A stretch of 64,000 bases of DNA from an uncultured Clostridia bacterium. Lineage in GTDB: Bacteria > Bacillota > Limnochordia > Darwinibacteriales > DTU012. Under the pieces are notes generated by a model that was given only the letters and a program-made list of their open reading frames with translations, did not search any database and was not told the origin of the DNA. The stretch is from positions 150,439 to 214,438 of the forward strand of contig FIZJ01000011.1 in assembly GCA_900019385.1 (NCBI GenBank), read 5' to 3'. Positions 36,161 to 45,902 of this stretch are shown here, in pieces. Every line of letters begins with the position of its first letter. Within the stretch, counting starts at the first letter, position 1. The translations under genes were made by a program, and so were the position numbers.

Positions 36161-37291
36161 ATGCTCGGTGTTTATGTCCACATTCCGTTTTGCGCTCGCA
36201 AGTGCGGTTACTGCGACTTCCATTCGGTTGTCGCCGCGCCGGCAGCGATCGAGCGATACCTTGAAGCTTTGTCAGGCGAGATTGGCTATTGGGCTCGGCA
36301 GATCGGCGGCGCCGCCTGTGCCACACTGTATGTCGGCGGCGGCACACCCACCATCCTCTCAGCCAACCAGCTGGAGCAGCTGTTTACCAAGCTGTTGACC
36401 GCCTTCAACTTTGAACCAGGTTTTGAGTTCACGGTGGAAGCGAATCCTGGCACACTCTCCTCGGACAAAGCAAAAGTGCTTGCCGAAGCTGGGGTGAACA
36501 GAATCAGCCTCGGAGCCCAAGCATTTGACAACCGGCTGCTCAAGGCCATAGGCAGAATCCATACCGTCGATGACGTTTACGCAAGCGTGGAACTGATCAG
36601 GAAGGCCGGCATCGACAACATTAATCTAGACTTGATTGAAGGCCTGCCCGGCCAGACGCTCCGCAGGTGGCAGGAAACTCTAGCCAAGGCTGTTGAGCTT
36701 GAGCCGGCACACATTTCCTGCTATTCCTTGATTCTGGAAGAAAACACCCCGTTTTACCTGGCTTATCAGGAGGGGAAGCTGCGGCTGCCGCCGGAGGGCA
36801 CGGCCGCCGCCATGTTCGCCCACACTCAGGAGTATCTACCTCAGCATGGCTACTGCCACTATGAAATCTCCAACTATGCGAAACCTGGACGAGAAGCACA
36901 GCATAACCTGATCTACTGGCGGGCCGATCCCTATCTGGGCCTCGGCAGCGGCGCCCACGGCTTTTACAATCAGATCCGCTACAGCAGTACCGATGATCTG
37001 GAGCAGTACATTCAGACCTGGCTCCGCCAACACCCGGCCTTCGCGTCTTGGGAGCCGGTGAGCCGGGAACAAGCCATGGACGAAATGATGTTTCTCGGGC
37101 TGCGCATGGTTCGCGGCGTGGATCTGCACCGGTTTTACCAGCGTTTTCAATGCTCGGCTCACGATGTGTATGGGGCAGAGATCAGGCAGTTGACAGAACG
37201 GGGCTTGATCGAAGAGAACGATGGCCACTTACGGCTGACCAAGTGCGGCAGAGCCCTAGGGAACATGGTTTTTTCGGCTTTTGTCCGCTAG
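36161..37291 (+). CDS. hemW: HemW, heme chaperone related to coproporphyrinogen III oxidase
   Basis: Radical SAM protein that binds heme and delivers it to target proteins. The 376-residue product has C11-A-R-K-C15-G-Y-C18 for the [4Fe-4S] cluster, VGGGTPTIL and NPGT motifs, and a C-terminal HemN_C domain. HemN proper would carry an extra N-terminal cysteine after this motif (CxxxCxxCxC); the residue here is D19-F, which favours HemW. It follows lepA by 18 bases. Confidence 0.9.
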   Translation: MLGVYVHIPFCARKCGYCDFHSVVAAPAAIERYLEALSGEIGYWARQIGGAACATLYVGGGTPTILSANQLEQLFTKLLTAFNFEPGFEFTVEANPGTLSSDKAKVLAEAGVNRISLGAQAFDNRLLKAIGRIHTVDDVYASVELIRKAGIDNINLDLIEGLPGQTLRRWQETLAKAVELEPAHISCYSLILEENTPFYLAYQEGKLRLPPEGTAAAMFAHTQEYLPQHGYCHYEISNYAKPGREAQHNLIYWRADPYLGLGSGAHGFYNQIRYSSTDDLEQYIQTWLRQHPAFASWEPVSREQAMDEMMFLGLRMVRGVDLHRFYQRFQCSAHDVYGAEIRQLTERGLIEENDGHLRLTKCGRALGNMVFSAFVR

Positions 37292-37310
37292 ATGCGCCCC
37301 CTTTGCCATC

Positions 37311-37339
37311 TTGACAAACAAGTACCGTAGTGATAGTTT
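37311..37339 (+). promoter_or_regulatory. Promoter of the hrcA heat-shock operon
   Basis: TTGACA (37311-37316) and TAGTTT (37334-37339) are 17 bases apart. The start site would be near 37346, just before the CIRCE operator, which fits HrcA repression. Confidence 0.7.
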
Positions 37340-37353
37340 ATGAATGATAGATG

Positions 37354-37380
37354 TTAGCACTCTAACTCGGCGAGTGCTAA
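37354..37380. promoter_or_regulatory. CIRCE operator for HrcA
   Basis: TTAGCACTC (37354-37362), a 9-base spacer, and GAGTGCTAA (37372-37380): a perfect match to the CIRCE consensus. It lies in the leader of hrcA and indicates HrcA-controlled, temperature-sensitive expression. Confidence 0.98.
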
Positions 37381-37403
37381 GGAGGTGAAGGGAGGCGAGT
37401 TGG

Positions 37404-38426
37404 ATGCTGAGTGAAAGAAAGATCATGGTGCTGCATGCAATTGTCGATGATTATATTCGTTCTGCTGAGCCGGTTGGTTCCCGGACGATCGCTCGCCGCT
37501 ACAATCTCGGTGTTTCTCCCGCTACTATCCGCAACGAAATGGCAGATCTGGAAGAAATTGGATATATCATCCAGCCGCATATTTCAGCAGGCCGGATTCC
37601 TTCTGATAAAGGATACCGTTTTTACGTGGATGTGCTGATGGAGCCGTGGGTGATCCCGGAACAGCAGCGCAGCGACATCCAACGGCGCATGGAAACCCAC
37701 AAGCACGAAATCGAGCTTCTGGTGCAGGAAGTGTCGAAGCTGCTCTCGGTGCTGACCAACTACGTCGCGGTGGTGCTGGCGCCGCAGATCGATCTCTGCA
37801 TGCTGGAACGGGTGCAGCTGATGGCCTTGGACGATTACCGCGTCCTGGTTATCCTCGTGCTTCATCCAGGCTTGGTGCAGAACCGCATCATCCGCATGCC
37901 GGTGAAGTACGATCCCGAGGCTCTACCCAAGATTTCCCGGCAGCTGACCAAAAGGCTTCAGGGAGTCACCTACCGTGACCTGCGAGCCACTCTGATCAAA
38001 GAAATACAAGGAGACTACGGGGAATTGGGAAGCGCCTTGCTTGAGGTGATCGCGAGCGAATTGGCCGACACAAAGCAGGAAAAGGTCTTTTTAAGCGGCG
38101 CAATCAGCATTTTCGAGCAGCCTGAATTCAGGGATCTGGAGCGAGCCAAAGGCCTGTTGAGCTTGTTGGAGCAGAAAGAGACCGTGTCCAATCTGATCAA
38201 CACTCTCAGCAGGTATTCAGGCGTTCAGGTCACCATCGGCCGCGAGAACCCCATCGAGGAAATCCATGAGTGCAGCGTGGTCACTTCCACCTACTCCATA
38301 GGCGGTGAAGTGATCGGGGCGATTGGGGTGATCGGCCCTACCAGGATGGAGTACGCCAACACATACTCGGTTGTGGAAATGTTGGCCGATTCCATCAGCG
38401 AGATCCTATCAGAGCTGATTAAATAG
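37404..38426 (+). CDS. hrcA: Heat-inducible transcription repressor HrcA
   Basis: Binds CIRCE and represses the heat-shock operon; its activity depends on GroEL. The 340-residue product has an N-terminal winged helix with SERKIMVLHAIVDDYI and VSPATIRNEMADLEEIGYI, then a GAF-like domain and the dimerisation insert; near the C-terminus it reads IGPTRMEYANTYSVVEM. ATG 37404 follows GGGAGGCGAG. The CIRCE lies 24 bases upstream, so HrcA controls its own gene. Confidence 0.97.
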   Translation: MLSERKIMVLHAIVDDYIRSAEPVGSRTIARRYNLGVSPATIRNEMADLEEIGYIIQPHISAGRIPSDKGYRFYVDVLMEPWVIPEQQRSDIQRRMETHKHEIELLVQEVSKLLSVLTNYVAVVLAPQIDLCMLERVQLMALDDYRVLVILVLHPGLVQNRIIRMPVKYDPEALPKISRQLTKRLQGVTYRDLRATLIKEIQGDYGELGSALLEVIASELADTKQEKVFLSGAISIFEQPEFRDLERAKGLLSLLEQKETVSNLINTLSRYSGVQVTIGRENPIEEIHECSVVTSTYSIGGEVIGAIGVIGPTRMEYANTYSVVEMLADSISEILSELIK

Positions 38427-38448
38427 GTGCCACCGAGGAGGTAGAGAC

Positions 38449-39111
38449 TTGAAAGATCGACAGCATGAACAAGAACAGGATCATCAACAGGATCATCAAC
38501 AAAATCATCAGCAGGAAACGCCCGGCACTGCCGACATTGAAGGAGGGTCGCCGGCTGAGGGGCCGGCCTGTGAACCTGCTGTGGACGAAACAGAGCCCAC
38601 CGCGGCGGAAAGCGGCGACGGCTCCGGGCCGCTGCAGGCCGAGCCAGAGCTTGAGCAGCTGAAACAGCAGTGGGAACAGGAACGGGCCGAGCTTGTCAGC
38701 AGGCTTCTGCGCTTGAAGGCCGACTTTGACAACTATAAAAGGCGGAATGAAGCCCAGATCGAAATGATCAGGGCTACAGCCAACCAAAATTTGCTCACAG
38801 GGCTATTGCCGGTGATTGACAACTTTGAACGGGCCATTGCCGCCGGGGAGGAAGATTCGCCGTACCTGGCCGGTGTGAGAATGATTTTCAACCAGCTGAT
38901 GGAATGCCTGCAGAAAGAAGGGCTGGCCCCGGTCGACGCCGTGGGAAAACCTTTCGATCCCACTGTCCATGAGGCTGTGAGCATGGAAGGTGGCCCGGGT
39001 GAGGACCTGATAGTCATCGAAGAACTGCAAAAAGGCTACTATTATAAAGACAAACTACTGCGGGCAAGCATGGTCAAAGTTGCCCCCAAACAGCAACATG
39101 AGGAGGAATAG
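38449..39111 (+). CDS. grpE: Nucleotide exchange factor GrpE with His/Gln-rich N-terminus
   Basis: Releases ADP from DnaK. The 220-residue product has the long coiled coil (about 65-115) and the beta-domain with [20 protein letters not shown] and [12 protein letters not shown] motifs of GrpE. The first 18 codons include a tandem of four-residue units, [12 protein letters not shown], from 12-base repeats at about 38478-38515; this is not a usual GrpE feature. TTG 38449 follows GAGGAGGT with ideal spacing. Confidence 0.93.
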   Translation: MKDRQHEQEQDHQQDHQQNHQQETPGTADIEGGSPAEGPACEPAVDETEPTAAESGDGSGPLQAEPELEQLKQQWEQERAELVSRLLRLKADFDNYKRRNEAQIEMIRATANQNLLTGLLPVIDNFERAIAAGEEDSPYLAGVRMIFNQLMECLQKEGLAPVDAVGKPFDPTVHEAVSMEGGPGEDLIVIEELQKGYYYKDKLLRASMVKVAPKQQHEEE

Positions 39112-39113
39112 GT

Positions 39114-40949
39114 ATGGGAAAAGTGATAGGAATTGACTTAGGGACAACAAACTCTGTTGTGGCAGTATTGGAAGGTGGGGAACCCGTAGTAATCCCTAAT
39201 TCCGAAGGCAGCCGCACCACACCGTCGGTCGTGGCCTTCACCAAAGACGGCGAACGGCTGGTGGGCCAGGTGGCCAAGCGGCAGGCCGTAACCAATCCTG
39301 ATCGGACGATTATGTCCATCAAACGGCACATGGGCACAGACCACACCGTGGCCATTGATGGCAAGAAATATACACCCCAGGAGATTTCCGCCATGATTCT
39401 GCGCAAACTCAAGGAAGAGGCCGAAAACTACCTGGGAGAAACTGTGACTCAGGCTGTGATAACCGTTCCCGCCTATTTCACCGACTCACAGCGGCAGGCC
39501 ACGAAGGATGCGGGAGCCATTGCCGGTTTGGAAGTGCTGCGGATTATCAACGAGCCTACCGCCGCGTCTCTCGCCTACGGCCTTGATAAGGAACAGGAGC
39601 AAACTGTGCTTGTATATGACCTGGGCGGCGGGACTTTCGACGTTTCCATCCTGGAGCTCGACAAAGGTTACATCGGCGTCAAGGCCACCAGCGGCAACAA
39701 CCGCCTGGGAGGCGACGATTTTGACGAACGGATCATGCGCTACTTGATCGACGAGTTCAAGAAAGAGACGGGAGTCGATCTGTCCAAAGACAAAATGGCC
39801 ATGCAGCGGCTGAAGGAAGCGGCGGAAAAGGCCAAGATCGAACTGTCGGGCTTGATGCAGACCAACATCAACCTGCCGTTCATCAGTGCCAGCGACGCAG
39901 GCCCGCTCCACATGGACATCAGTCTCACCAGGGCTAAATTCAACGAGCTCACCGCCGACCTGGTGGAAGCAACCATGGGCCCTCTGCACCGGGCATTGGA
40001 GGACGCGGGGCTGAAGCCTGGCGATATCGACCGCGTGATCTTGGTGGGCGGCTCCACCCGGATCCCGGCAGTCCAGGAAGCGATCAAGAAAGTCATGGGC
40101 AAAGAGCCGTACAAGGGGATCAATCCCGATGAATGCGTGGCCATGGGTGCCGCCATTCAAGCCGGTGTGCTTTCCGGCGAGTTTGAAAAGGGCCAAGGCT
40201 TGGTCCTGGTGGACGTCACTCCCCTCTCCCTGGGTATCGAGACATTGGGCGGCGTGATGACCACATTGATCAAGCGGAACACACCCATCCCCTGCCGGGA
40301 AACCAAGGTCTTCACCACGGCAGCCGACAACCAGCCGGCTGTGGATATCCATGTCCTGCAGGGCGAACGGCCTATGGCCAAGGACAATGTCACTCTGGGA
40401 AGGTTTCAGCTGACCGGCATTCCGCCGGCGCCCAGGGGCGTGCCGCAGATTGAGGTCACTTTCGATATCGACCGCAATGGTATCGTCAATGTTTCAGCCA
40501 AAGACCTGGGGACTGGCAAAGAGCAGAAGATCACAGTCACATCGGCCAGCGGCCTTACCAAGGAAGATATCGAGAAAATGGTCAAAGAGGCGGAAGCTCA
40601 CGCAGAGGAAGACAAGAAGCGCCGCGAGCTGATAGAGCTTAAGAACCAGGCGGACACCGCCATTTACACTATCGACCGCTCGTTGAACGAGCTTGGCGAC
40701 AAGGTTGGCGAAGCGGAAAAGAAAGAGATTGAGGCGGCGAAGGAAGCGCTGCAGAAGGCTGTGGAAAGCGACGACGCGGAAGAGATCAAAGCCAAGATGA
40801 AGGCGATGGACGAGATCATGCACAAATTGTCCCAGAGGATCTACCAGCAGGCCCAGGCAGGACAGCAGAGTGGCGCCTCTTCCACCCAGACCGACGCGGG
40901 AGAAGATGTAGTGGACGCAGAATTCACCGATGAAACAGATCAGAAATAA
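39114..40949 (+). CDS. dnaK: Chaperone DnaK (Hsp70)
   Basis: ATP-driven chaperone working with DnaJ and GrpE. The 611-residue product has the ATPase domain with [31 protein letters not shown] and [13 protein letters not shown], and the substrate domain with [13 protein letters not shown]. It ends in a short acidic tail, [14 protein letters not shown] 39114 lies 2 bases after grpE. It is the third gene under CIRCE control. Confidence 0.98.
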   Translation: MGKVIGIDLGTTNSVVAVLEGGEPVVIPNSEGSRTTPSVVAFTKDGERLVGQVAKRQAVTNPDRTIMSIKRHMGTDHTVAIDGKKYTPQEISAMILRKLKEEAENYLGETVTQAVITVPAYFTDSQRQATKDAGAIAGLEVLRIINEPTAASLAYGLDKEQEQTVLVYDLGGGTFDVSILELDKGYIGVKATSGNNRLGGDDFDERIMRYLIDEFKKETGVDLSKDKMAMQRLKEAAEKAKIELSGLMQTNINLPFISASDAGPLHMDISLTRAKFNELTADLVEATMGPLHRALEDAGLKPGDIDRVILVGGSTRIPAVQEAIKKVMGKEPYKGINPDECVAMGAAIQAGVLSGEFEKGQGLVLVDVTPLSLGIETLGGVMTTLIKRNTPIPCRETKVFTTAADNQPAVDIHVLQGERPMAKDNVTLGRFQLTGIPPAPRGVPQIEVTFDIDRNGIVNVSAKDLGTGKEQKITVTSASGLTKEDIEKMVKEAEAHAEEDKKRRELIELKNQADTAIYTIDRSLNELGDKVGEAEKKEIEAAKEALQKAVESDDAEEIKAKMKAMDEIMHKLSQRIYQQAQAGQQSGASSTQTDAGEDVVDAEFTDETDQK

Positions 40950-40966
40950 CCGAAGGTGGTGGATTC

Positions 40967-42091
40967 ATGGCCAAAGATTACTATGAGATCTTGGGTGTGC
41001 CGCGCGATGCCTCTCAGGATGATATCAAAAAAGCATATCGGCGTTTGGCCCGGGAATACCACCCGGACGTGAACAAAGAGCCGGGAGCTGAAGAACGGTT
41101 CAAAGAGATCAACGAAGCGTACCGGGTCCTTGGCGATCCCGATACCCGCCGCCAGTATGATGAGTTGGGCCATGCCGACTTCGAGAACAGCGGTTTCGGC
41201 GGGTTTGGCGACTTCGGCGATTTTGGTTTTGGCTTTGAGGATCTGGGAGATATTTTCGCCGACATGTTCTTCGGACGCAGTTCCACCCGCCGGGACCGGC
41301 GCCCCCGCAAAGGGGCCGATCTCCGGATGGATCTCACCCTCGAGTTTGAGGAAGCTGCGTTTGGTGTTGAGAAGACTGTGGAGATTCAGCGGACCGAAAT
41401 CTGTTCCCACTGCCACGGCAACCAGGCTGAACCGGGTACTCCTCTGAAAACATGCCCTGACTGCGGCGGCACGGGACAGGTCCGTTCAGTCCAGCGCACC
41501 CCCTTCGGCCAAATTCAGACCAGCCGCGTCTGTTCCCGCTGCAGGGGCGAGGGCAAGATTTTTGAGACCGCCTGCAAAGTGTGCGGCGGCAGCGGCAGAG
41601 TGAGTGCGTCCCGGAAAATCAACGTCAAGATTCCGGCAGGTGTTGACGACGGCACGGTTGTCCGGGTAGGAGGACAGGGGGAGGCCGGAAGCTACGGCGG
41701 GCCTTACGGTGATCTGCTGGTCGTCGTCACTGTGAAACCCCACCCGTTCTTCACCCGCCAGGGCAACGATGTTATCTGCGAGGTGCCTATTTCCATCGTC
41801 CAAGCTGCTTTGGGCGATGAGATCGAGGTGCCGACTCTGGAAGGGGATCTGAAGATGCGGATCCCGGAAGGGACCCAAAGCGGCAAGGTGTTCCGCATGC
41901 GGGGCAAGGGCATTGCCGATGTCCGGGGTTTCGGTCGAGGTGATCAGCTGGTTAAAGTCAGGGTGGTCACACCCACCAAGCTGAACAACAAACAGAAGCA
42001 GCTGTTGAGAGAATTCGCCAAAGCCGGCGGCGATACGCTGCCGAACGAAACCAAGAGCTTCCTGGGGAAAGTCAGGGATGCATGGCGATAG
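40967..42091 (+). CDS. dnaJ: Co-chaperone DnaJ (Hsp40, type I)
   Basis: Delivers substrates to DnaK and stimulates its ATPase. The 374-residue product has a J domain with the HPD motif in [10 protein letters not shown], a Gly/Phe-rich region (about 72-95), and four zinc-finger repeats: CSHCHG, CPDCGG, CSRCRG and CKVCGG. The C-terminal beta domains are complete. ATG 40967 follows GGTGG, 17 bases after dnaK. Confidence 0.98.
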   Translation: MAKDYYEILGVPRDASQDDIKKAYRRLAREYHPDVNKEPGAEERFKEINEAYRVLGDPDTRRQYDELGHADFENSGFGGFGDFGDFGFGFEDLGDIFADMFFGRSSTRRDRRPRKGADLRMDLTLEFEEAAFGVEKTVEIQRTEICSHCHGNQAEPGTPLKTCPDCGGTGQVRSVQRTPFGQIQTSRVCSRCRGEGKIFETACKVCGGSGRVSASRKINVKIPAGVDDGTVVRVGGQGEAGSYGGPYGDLLVVVTVKPHPFFTRQGNDVICEVPISIVQAALGDEIEVPTLEGDLKMRIPEGTQSGKVFRMRGKGIADVRGFGRGDQLVKVRVVTPTKLNNKQKQLLREFAKAGGDTLPNETKSFLGKVRDAWR

Positions 42092-42149
42092 CGTGGCGGG
42101 AGACACCGCCACTTTTGCTCATTATATTCTTTAACAAGGGCGTGGCAGC

Positions 42150-43088
42150 ATGGAACATAAATGGCAGGAAGTGACAGCCAGAATCGGCGGGGAAGCGGCG
42201 GAAGCGGCAGGTGAAGTCATGCTGCGTCACGGAGCGCACGGAGTGGCTTTCGAAAGCGACGCCCTGATCCTGGAAGCGGTGGCCAATCGGTGGGGAGATT
42301 ATTTTCCACCGCTGACTGGCGACACCAGGGTAGTGGTCAAAGCGTACTTCCATCAGCCAAAAACCAGCCCTGAGCTTGACCTGATCCGCGGAGAAATCGA
42401 GGGTTTGGCCTCCTTTGGCCTCCAAGTTGGCCCGGTGGAGCTGACGGCCAGGATCATCGCAGAGTCAGACTGGGCTCAAGCTTGGAAGCAGCATTACCAC
42501 CCCATCAAAATCGGCCGCGTCCTGATCGAGCCCAGCTGGGAACCGGCTGTGGAGCGCCATCCTGAAGATGTGGTCATCACCCTTGATCCGGGCATGGCTT
42601 TCGGCACTGGGACTCATCCCACCACAGCCATGTGCCTCGAAGCCCTTCAGGAACAGATGCTTGATGGGCGGATCGTGTGGGACATCGGCACCGGGTCAGG
42701 GATCTTGGCTGTCGCTGCTGCCAAGCTCGGTGCGAAAGAAGTCCTTGCGGTGGATATCGATCCGGTGGCAGTGGCCGCCTGCCGGGAAAATTCCATAAGA
42801 AACGGAACCACTGTCATGTGCCTGCAGGGTTCGCTTGCGGATCTGGCCGGGAAGGCTGATTTGATCATAGCCAACATCATCGCCGATGTAGTCATCGAAC
42901 TGATGTCTGCGGCGGCTGAGAAACTAAACAGCGGTGGTACGTTCCTGGTTTCCGGGATCATCGAGAGCCGGGCCGGCGATGTGGCTGAACATGCCTTGAA
43001 ACACGGCTTCGAGATTATCAACAGCTGGCGCCAGGGCGAATGGGTGTGCATGGAGCTGAAGCTCCGAGACAGGGCAGATAAGGGCTGA
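42150..43088 (+). CDS. prmA: Ribosomal protein L11 methyltransferase
   Basis: Trimethylates residues of L11. The 312-residue product has an N-terminal substrate-recognition domain and a SAM domain with DIGTGSGILAVAAAKLG, VDIDPVAV and ANIIADVVIEL. ATG 42150 follows AAGGGCGTGG-like sequence, 58 bases after dnaJ. prmA and rsmE after dnaJ is a conserved Firmicutes order, so heat-shock induction may extend to them. Confidence 0.94.
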   Translation: MEHKWQEVTARIGGEAAEAAGEVMLRHGAHGVAFESDALILEAVANRWGDYFPPLTGDTRVVVKAYFHQPKTSPELDLIRGEIEGLASFGLQVGPVELTARIIAESDWAQAWKQHYHPIKIGRVLIEPSWEPAVERHPEDVVITLDPGMAFGTGTHPTTAMCLEALQEQMLDGRIVWDIGTGSGILAVAAAKLGAKEVLAVDIDPVAVAACRENSIRNGTTVMCLQGSLADLAGKADLIIANIIADVVIELMSAAAEKLNSGGTFLVSGIIESRAGDVAEHALKHGFEIINSWRQGEWVCMELKLRDRADKG

Positions 43089-43109
43089 AAGCGGCAGGGA
43101 GCGGAACAA

Positions 43110-43874
43110 ATGGTCAAGGTTTTCATATCCGCCGAACAGATTAACCAAGGAAGAGCGGCCGTCACCGGCGGTGACGCCCACCATCTCCGGGCGGTCCTGC
43201 GGAAAAAGCCGGGGGACCGGGTTTTGATCGGGGTGAAGGACGGAGCGGCCGAGAAAGCTTACGAGAGTGTGATTGTATCGGTTGAGCCGGAACAGATCGT
43301 CTGCCAACTGCTGGATCCTGTCCAGGCCAGAACCGAATCGCCCCTTGAGACATACTTGTGCCAGGCAGTGGCCAAGGGGGACAAAATGGATTTGATCATA
43401 CAAAAAAGTGTCGAGCTTGGGGTTACGGGAATCATACCTTTTTTCTCTCGCTATACTGTTGTTCAGCTCGACGGGGAGAAGGCGCGGCAAAGGCAGAAAC
43501 GGTGGCAGAAAATCGCTGAAGCGGCGGCCAAGCAGTGCCGGCGCGGCGCAGTTCCCAAAGTGCATGAACCGCTCAGTTTCGACGATATGGCTGCAGCGCT
43601 GGCCAAGCGTCCCCCAGATCACCTGCTTGTGATGCCGTATGAGCAGGAGCGGCGGCGCAGTCTGGCTGATCTCCGGGATCGGCTGCGGGAAGGGCCGCCC
43701 AAAGCGGTAAGCATCGTGATTGGGCCGGAAGGTGGTTTCTGCCCCGAAGAAGTTGACAGGGTCGAAAGGATCAATGGAGAAATTATTACGCTCGGCAGCA
43801 GGATTTTGCGCACCGAGACAGCGGCGGTCGCTGTTCTGACGCTTGTGCAGTTTATATGGGGTGATTTAGGTTGA
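43110..43874 (+). CDS. rsmE: 16S rRNA m3U1498 methyltransferase
   Basis: Methylates U1498 of 16S rRNA. The 254-residue product has an N-terminal PUA-like domain with GGDAHHLRAVLRKKPGD and a SPOUT domain with VIGPEGGFCPEEVD and LGSRILRTETAAVAVL, the knot motifs of the family. Its stop overlaps the TTG start of mtaB. Confidence 0.95.
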   Translation: MVKVFISAEQINQGRAAVTGGDAHHLRAVLRKKPGDRVLIGVKDGAAEKAYESVIVSVEPEQIVCQLLDPVQARTESPLETYLCQAVAKGDKMDLIIQKSVELGVTGIIPFFSRYTVVQLDGEKARQRQKRWQKIAEAAAKQCRRGAVPKVHEPLSFDDMAAALAKRPPDHLLVMPYEQERRRSLADLRDRLREGPPKAVSIVIGPEGGFCPEEVDRVERINGEIITLGSRILRTETAAVAVLTLVQFIWGDLG

Positions 43875-45178
43875 GCAAGCGGGTAGCTGTGCATACCCTC
43901 GGCTGTAAAGTGAACCAATATGATTCAGAAGCAATTTCAGCCCAGTTCAAAGCCTGCGGCTACGAAGTGGTGGATTTCGACCAGGCGGGGGCTGATGTCT
44001 ATATCATCAACACCTGTACCGTGACGAATATCAGTGATCACAAGTCCCGGCAGATGATCCGCCGGGCCCACCGGAAAAATCCCCAGGCCAAGATTGTGGT
44101 GGTGGGGTGCCTGGCCCAGACCAATCCGGACGAGGTCAAGTCCATCCCTGGAGTCAACCTGATCGTGGGGACTGATCAGCGCAGCCGGATTGTGGAGCTG
44201 GTGGAGCAAATCGGCGGCGACGAACAGGGCATTCTTGTGGGAGATATCCTTAAAGTGCGCAAGTTCGAGGAAATAAACGCCGTCGCCTTCGAAGGCAGGA
44301 CCAGAGCTTACCTCAAGATCCAGGACGGCTGCAGCCAGTTCTGCTCTTACTGTAAGGTCCCCTACGCCCGGGGGCCGTCCAGGAGCCGCCCTGCCGCAAG
44401 TGTTCTGGAACAGGTGAAGGAGATTGTGGGCCAGGGCTACGGGGAAATTGTCCTTACCGGCGTCCATCTCGGCGGTTACGGCCGCGATCTGAATCCGCCG
44501 AGCTCGCTTTCGGACATTGTGGAACAGGTAGCCGAAGTGCCTGGGTTGGAGCGGGTGCGGATCAGTTCCGTGGATCCCAATGAAATCGATGACAAACTAA
44601 TCGATCTGGTGGCGGACAACCCAAAAGTCTGCCGGCATCTGCACATTCCCCTCCAGAGCGGATCAGACCAGGTGCTCCAGCGGATGCGCCGGCGCTATCA
44701 AACCGCCGATTTCCGCCGCATCGTGGAATCGGTGCGGGCCCGGGTGCCGGAGGTGGCCGTCACCACCGATGTGATCGTGGGCTTTCCTGGAGAGACACGG
44801 GAGCTTTTCGATGAAACTTACGCTTTTTTACGGGAAATGGTTCCCTGCAAAATCCATGTTTTCCCTTATTCGCCCCGGAAAGAGACCCCGGCCGCGGATT
44901 TTCCCGATCAGGTGCCAAAGCCGGAAAAAGATAGGCGCAGCAAAGCCTTGATCGCCTTGTCCGACGAGATGGGCGCTGCCTTTCGGCGCCAATTTGTCGA
45001 TAAAGTGGTGCAGGTGCTGTTTGAAAGGGTGCTCGACGACAAACTGGTGGGGCATACTGACAATTACATCCAGGTAGCGGTCCCGGCGGGCCCAGATGCC
45101 GAGGGGCTTATCGGCTCAATTGTCGATGTAAGGATTGTTTCTGCCGCAGACGGGCAGTTGGCAGGAATTCTTCCATAA
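43871..45178 (+). CDS. mtaB: tRNA t6A37 methylthiotransferase MtaB
   Basis: Radical SAM enzyme that converts t6A37 to ms2t6A37 in tRNAs decoding ANN codons. The 435-residue product has an N-terminal UPF0004 domain starting with VHTLGCKVNQYDSEA, the radical SAM motif C154-S-Q-F-C158-S-Y-C161, and a C-terminal TRAM domain (about 370-435). TTG 43871 overlaps the rsmE stop by four bases. It is likely the last gene of the heat-shock transcript. Confidence 0.95.
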   Translation: MSKRVAVHTLGCKVNQYDSEAISAQFKACGYEVVDFDQAGADVYIINTCTVTNISDHKSRQMIRRAHRKNPQAKIVVVGCLAQTNPDEVKSIPGVNLIVGTDQRSRIVELVEQIGGDEQGILVGDILKVRKFEEINAVAFEGRTRAYLKIQDGCSQFCSYCKVPYARGPSRSRPAASVLEQVKEIVGQGYGEIVLTGVHLGGYGRDLNPPSSLSDIVEQVAEVPGLERVRISSVDPNEIDDKLIDLVADNPKVCRHLHIPLQSGSDQVLQRMRRRYQTADFRRIVESVRARVPEVAVTTDVIVGFPGETRELFDETYAFLREMVPCKIHVFPYSPRKETPAADFPDQVPKPEKDRRSKALIALSDEMGAAFRRQFVDKVVQVLFERVLDDKLVGHTDNYIQVAVPAGPDAEGLIGSIVDVRIVSAADGQLAGILP

Positions 45179-45219
45179 GATTAGAATTCTCATGTAGGCG
45201 AGGAGGGAGGTGCGAAGCG

Positions 45220-45558
45220 ATGGACTGTATCTTTTGCAAGATCGCCAATAAAGAATTAGGGACTGAACTGGTTTATGAAAGCGGCAGTGTCGTCGCCTTT
45301 CACGATATCAACCCACAGGCGCCCGTTCACATCCTGATCATCCCGAAACGGCACCTGGCCGATCTCGGCGAGATAAGCCCGGAGGACGAAAGCCTCCTTT
45401 ACGAAATTGGGGTCGCTGTCAAGGAGTTGGCGGCGAAGTATCAGCTCAAGGACGGATACCGGTTGGTGACTAACTGCGGCCCCGCCGCGGGACAGACAGT
45501 GCAGCATCTCCATTTTCACCTGCTCGGCGGGCGGGAGCTTGGCTGGCCGCCAGGATAA
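45220..45558 (+). CDS. HIT-family nucleotide-binding hydrolase (HinT-like)
   Basis: The 112-residue product starts DCIFCKIANKEL and has the histidine triad QHLHFHLLGG near residue 100, as in purine nucleoside phosphoramidase HinT. The physiological substrate is not known in most bacteria. GGAGGGAGG lies just upstream of ATG 45220. It precedes rpsU but is separated from it by a strong promoter. Confidence 0.95.
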   Translation: MDCIFCKIANKELGTELVYESGSVVAFHDINPQAPVHILIIPKRHLADLGEISPEDESLLYEIGVAVKELAAKYQLKDGYRLVTNCGPAAGQTVQHLHFHLLGGRELGWPPG

Positions 45559-45563
45559 AACAA

Positions 45564-45592
45564 TTGACCAACTATACTTAATAGATTATAAT
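45564..45592 (+). promoter_or_regulatory. Strong sigma-A promoter for rpsU
   Basis: TTGACC (45564-45569) and a perfect TATAAT (45587-45592) are 17 bases apart. The start site would lie about 40 bases before rpsU. Confidence 0.88.
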
Positions 45593-45639
45593 GAATGCGG
45601 ACCCCTATCGTATGTGCTGCTGTGGAGGGAGGGATAAGG

Positions 45640-45822
45640 ATGGCAGAGGTAAGAGTAGGCAAGAATGAGTCCCTCGATAGTGCTTTGCGCCGTTTCAAGA
45701 AACAAGTGCGGCTAACGGGTGTACTGTCAGAAGTAAGGAAAAGGGAACAATATGAAAAGCCTAGCGTCAGACGGAAAAAGAAGTCTGAGGCAGCGCGCAA
45801 GCGGAATGCAAGGTTCCGATAG
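45640..45822 (+). CDS. rpsU: 30S ribosomal protein S21
   Basis: Small basic protein helping base pairing of 16S rRNA with mRNA. The 60-residue product begins [20 protein letters not shown] and ends in a strongly basic [15 protein letters not shown], typical of S21. ATG 45640 follows GGAGGGAGGGA. It has its own promoter and terminator. Confidence 0.96.
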   Translation: MAEVRVGKNESLDSALRRFKKQVRLTGVLSEVRKREQYEKPSVRRKKKSEAARKRNARFR

Positions 45823-45832
45823 ACAAGTATTG

Positions 45833-45866
45833 GCTCGATATCATGAAATTGATGTCGAGCTTTTTT
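45833..45866 (+). terminator. Intrinsic terminator after rpsU
   Basis: Stem GCTCGATATCA (45833-45843) with TGATGTCGAGC (45850-45860), one G-T pair and a 6-base loop, followed by TTTTTT. Confidence 0.9.
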
Positions 45867-45902
45867 CCATAGAAAGAAATTGAGCACGAAGGGAGGCCGA
45901 TC

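Noticed and set aside
38478..38515. CRISPR-like or minisatellite array
   Set aside because: The 12-base units are contiguous, in frame within grpE and lack spacers. No CRISPR array was seen anywhere in the window.
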